Source: Fragilariopsis cylindrus CCMP1102
Taxonomy: Eukaryota; Bacillariophyta; Bacillariophyceae; Bacillariales; Bacillariaceae
Assembly: GCA_900095095.1 (NCBI GenBank)
Contig: FMBT01000441.1
Coordinates: forward strand, 39,631 to 103,630
Direction: 5' to 3'
DNA length: 64,000 nucleotides
The notes beneath the pieces were generated by a model. It made no database searches. It was not told where the DNA came from and saw only the letters and a program-made list of their open reading frames with translations. This document shows positions 63,687 to 64,000 of this stretch, piece by piece. Made by a program: the position numbers and the translations under genes. Position 1 is the stretch's first letter. Each line of letters starts with the position of its first letter.

Positions 63687-64000
63687 TTAAACTTTTAATT
63701 TCCATTCAGACCATAATTCTTCACCTATTTGATTTAATTTATTTGCAAGACTTGAACAACGATCAAATTGATGTATAACAGGTGATACAGATCCATCCCA
63801 TTTAATACGATAGGTAGTTTTGTCCTGTTAGTAGCAGATATATTATGCTGTTCGTAATCTTTTTCTTCTTTATGTCGTTTGGTCAATCCATAATACTGTA
63901 GAATATCATTATCATATTCTTTTCTTTTCTTCTTGGTATTGAACGAAAGCCACAGAACATTCCTAGTGCATTAACTGCACCATATCCCTTGATATAAATT
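63687..64000 (-). CDS. C-terminal end of an unknown protein, runs off the window
   Basis: Minus-strand coding enters from the right edge. One stretch reads NDILQYYGLTKRHKEEKDYE and, after a frame break near 63825 (one base missing in AAAA), TTYRIKWDGSVSPVIHQFDR, CSSLANKLNQIGEELWSEW, ending KLKV and a stop at 63687-63689. The family is not recognised. The 2-kb repeat starts about 30 bp beyond its stop codon. Confidence 0.5.

Overview
The window looks like nuclear DNA of a photosynthetic stramenopile, most likely a diatom. The reasons are: AT-rich DNA full of trinucleotide microsatellites, many of them translated into Ser, Asp, Asn, Gln or Thr runs; short introns (about 150-560 bp) with GT(A/G)-AG borders; genes on both strands without operons; several proteins with a signal peptide followed by an Ala-Phe-type cleavage motif, as in plastid preproteins of algae with secondary plastids; and families typical of diatoms (helicase-associated repeats, DUF6824, Pro/Ser/Thr PTxxPS repeats, ankyrin-like and ARM-like lineage-specific families). 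Species cannot be decided from the sequence.

Layout. 0-2.3 kb: C-terminal half of a Tc1/mariner-like transposase, then tandem repeats and ends of Stowaway-like elements. 2.4-9.3 kb: a secreted protein with a frame break, an arrestin-like gene, a Frag1/DRAM-type membrane protein and an unknown multispan protein. 9.9-16.1 kb: a MITE, a plastid-targeted 2Fe-2S/TPR protein, a J-domain plus ubiquitin-like protein, a tandem-repeat block and a MYND-finger protein. 17.3-22.8 kb: a sirtuin with a ZZ finger, a composite repeat and a SURNod19-like type II membrane protein. 23-30.7 kb: a broken SUMO-like gene, a divergent pair of paralogous ARM-like genes and a broken F-box/WD40 gene. 30.9-35.8 kb: a Nudix hydrolase, a complete MITE and a TMCO4/DUF726-type hydrolase. 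36-38.2 kb: first copy of a 2-kb dispersed repeat, then a MAPEG protein. 38.9-40.4 kb: an RRM/CCCH protein. 41-46.9 kb: a helicase-associated-repeat, UvrB and UvrC fusion. 47.5-48.9 kb: a plastid-targeted unknown. 49-56.9 kb: gene-poor DNA with a DUF6824 relic, a small membrane protein, the complex III hinge protein and an ankyrin-like protein. 57.4-61.4 kb: a plastid-type cysteine synthase and an SBF-type transporter. 61.7-63.7 kb: second copy of the 2-kb repeat, then the 3' end of a partial gene.

The most striking item is the eukaryotic, intron-containing gene that joins both catalytic modules of bacterial nucleotide excision repair (UvrB helicase and UvrC dual nuclease) behind three helicase-associated repeats. 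Its catalytic motifs are intact.

A general caution: about two dozen well-conserved reading frames are broken by single-base shifts, nearly all behaving as one missing base and most lying in or beside short homopolymers. This fits uncorrected long-read errors better than pseudogene decay. Genes are therefore annotated across these breaks and the positions are given.
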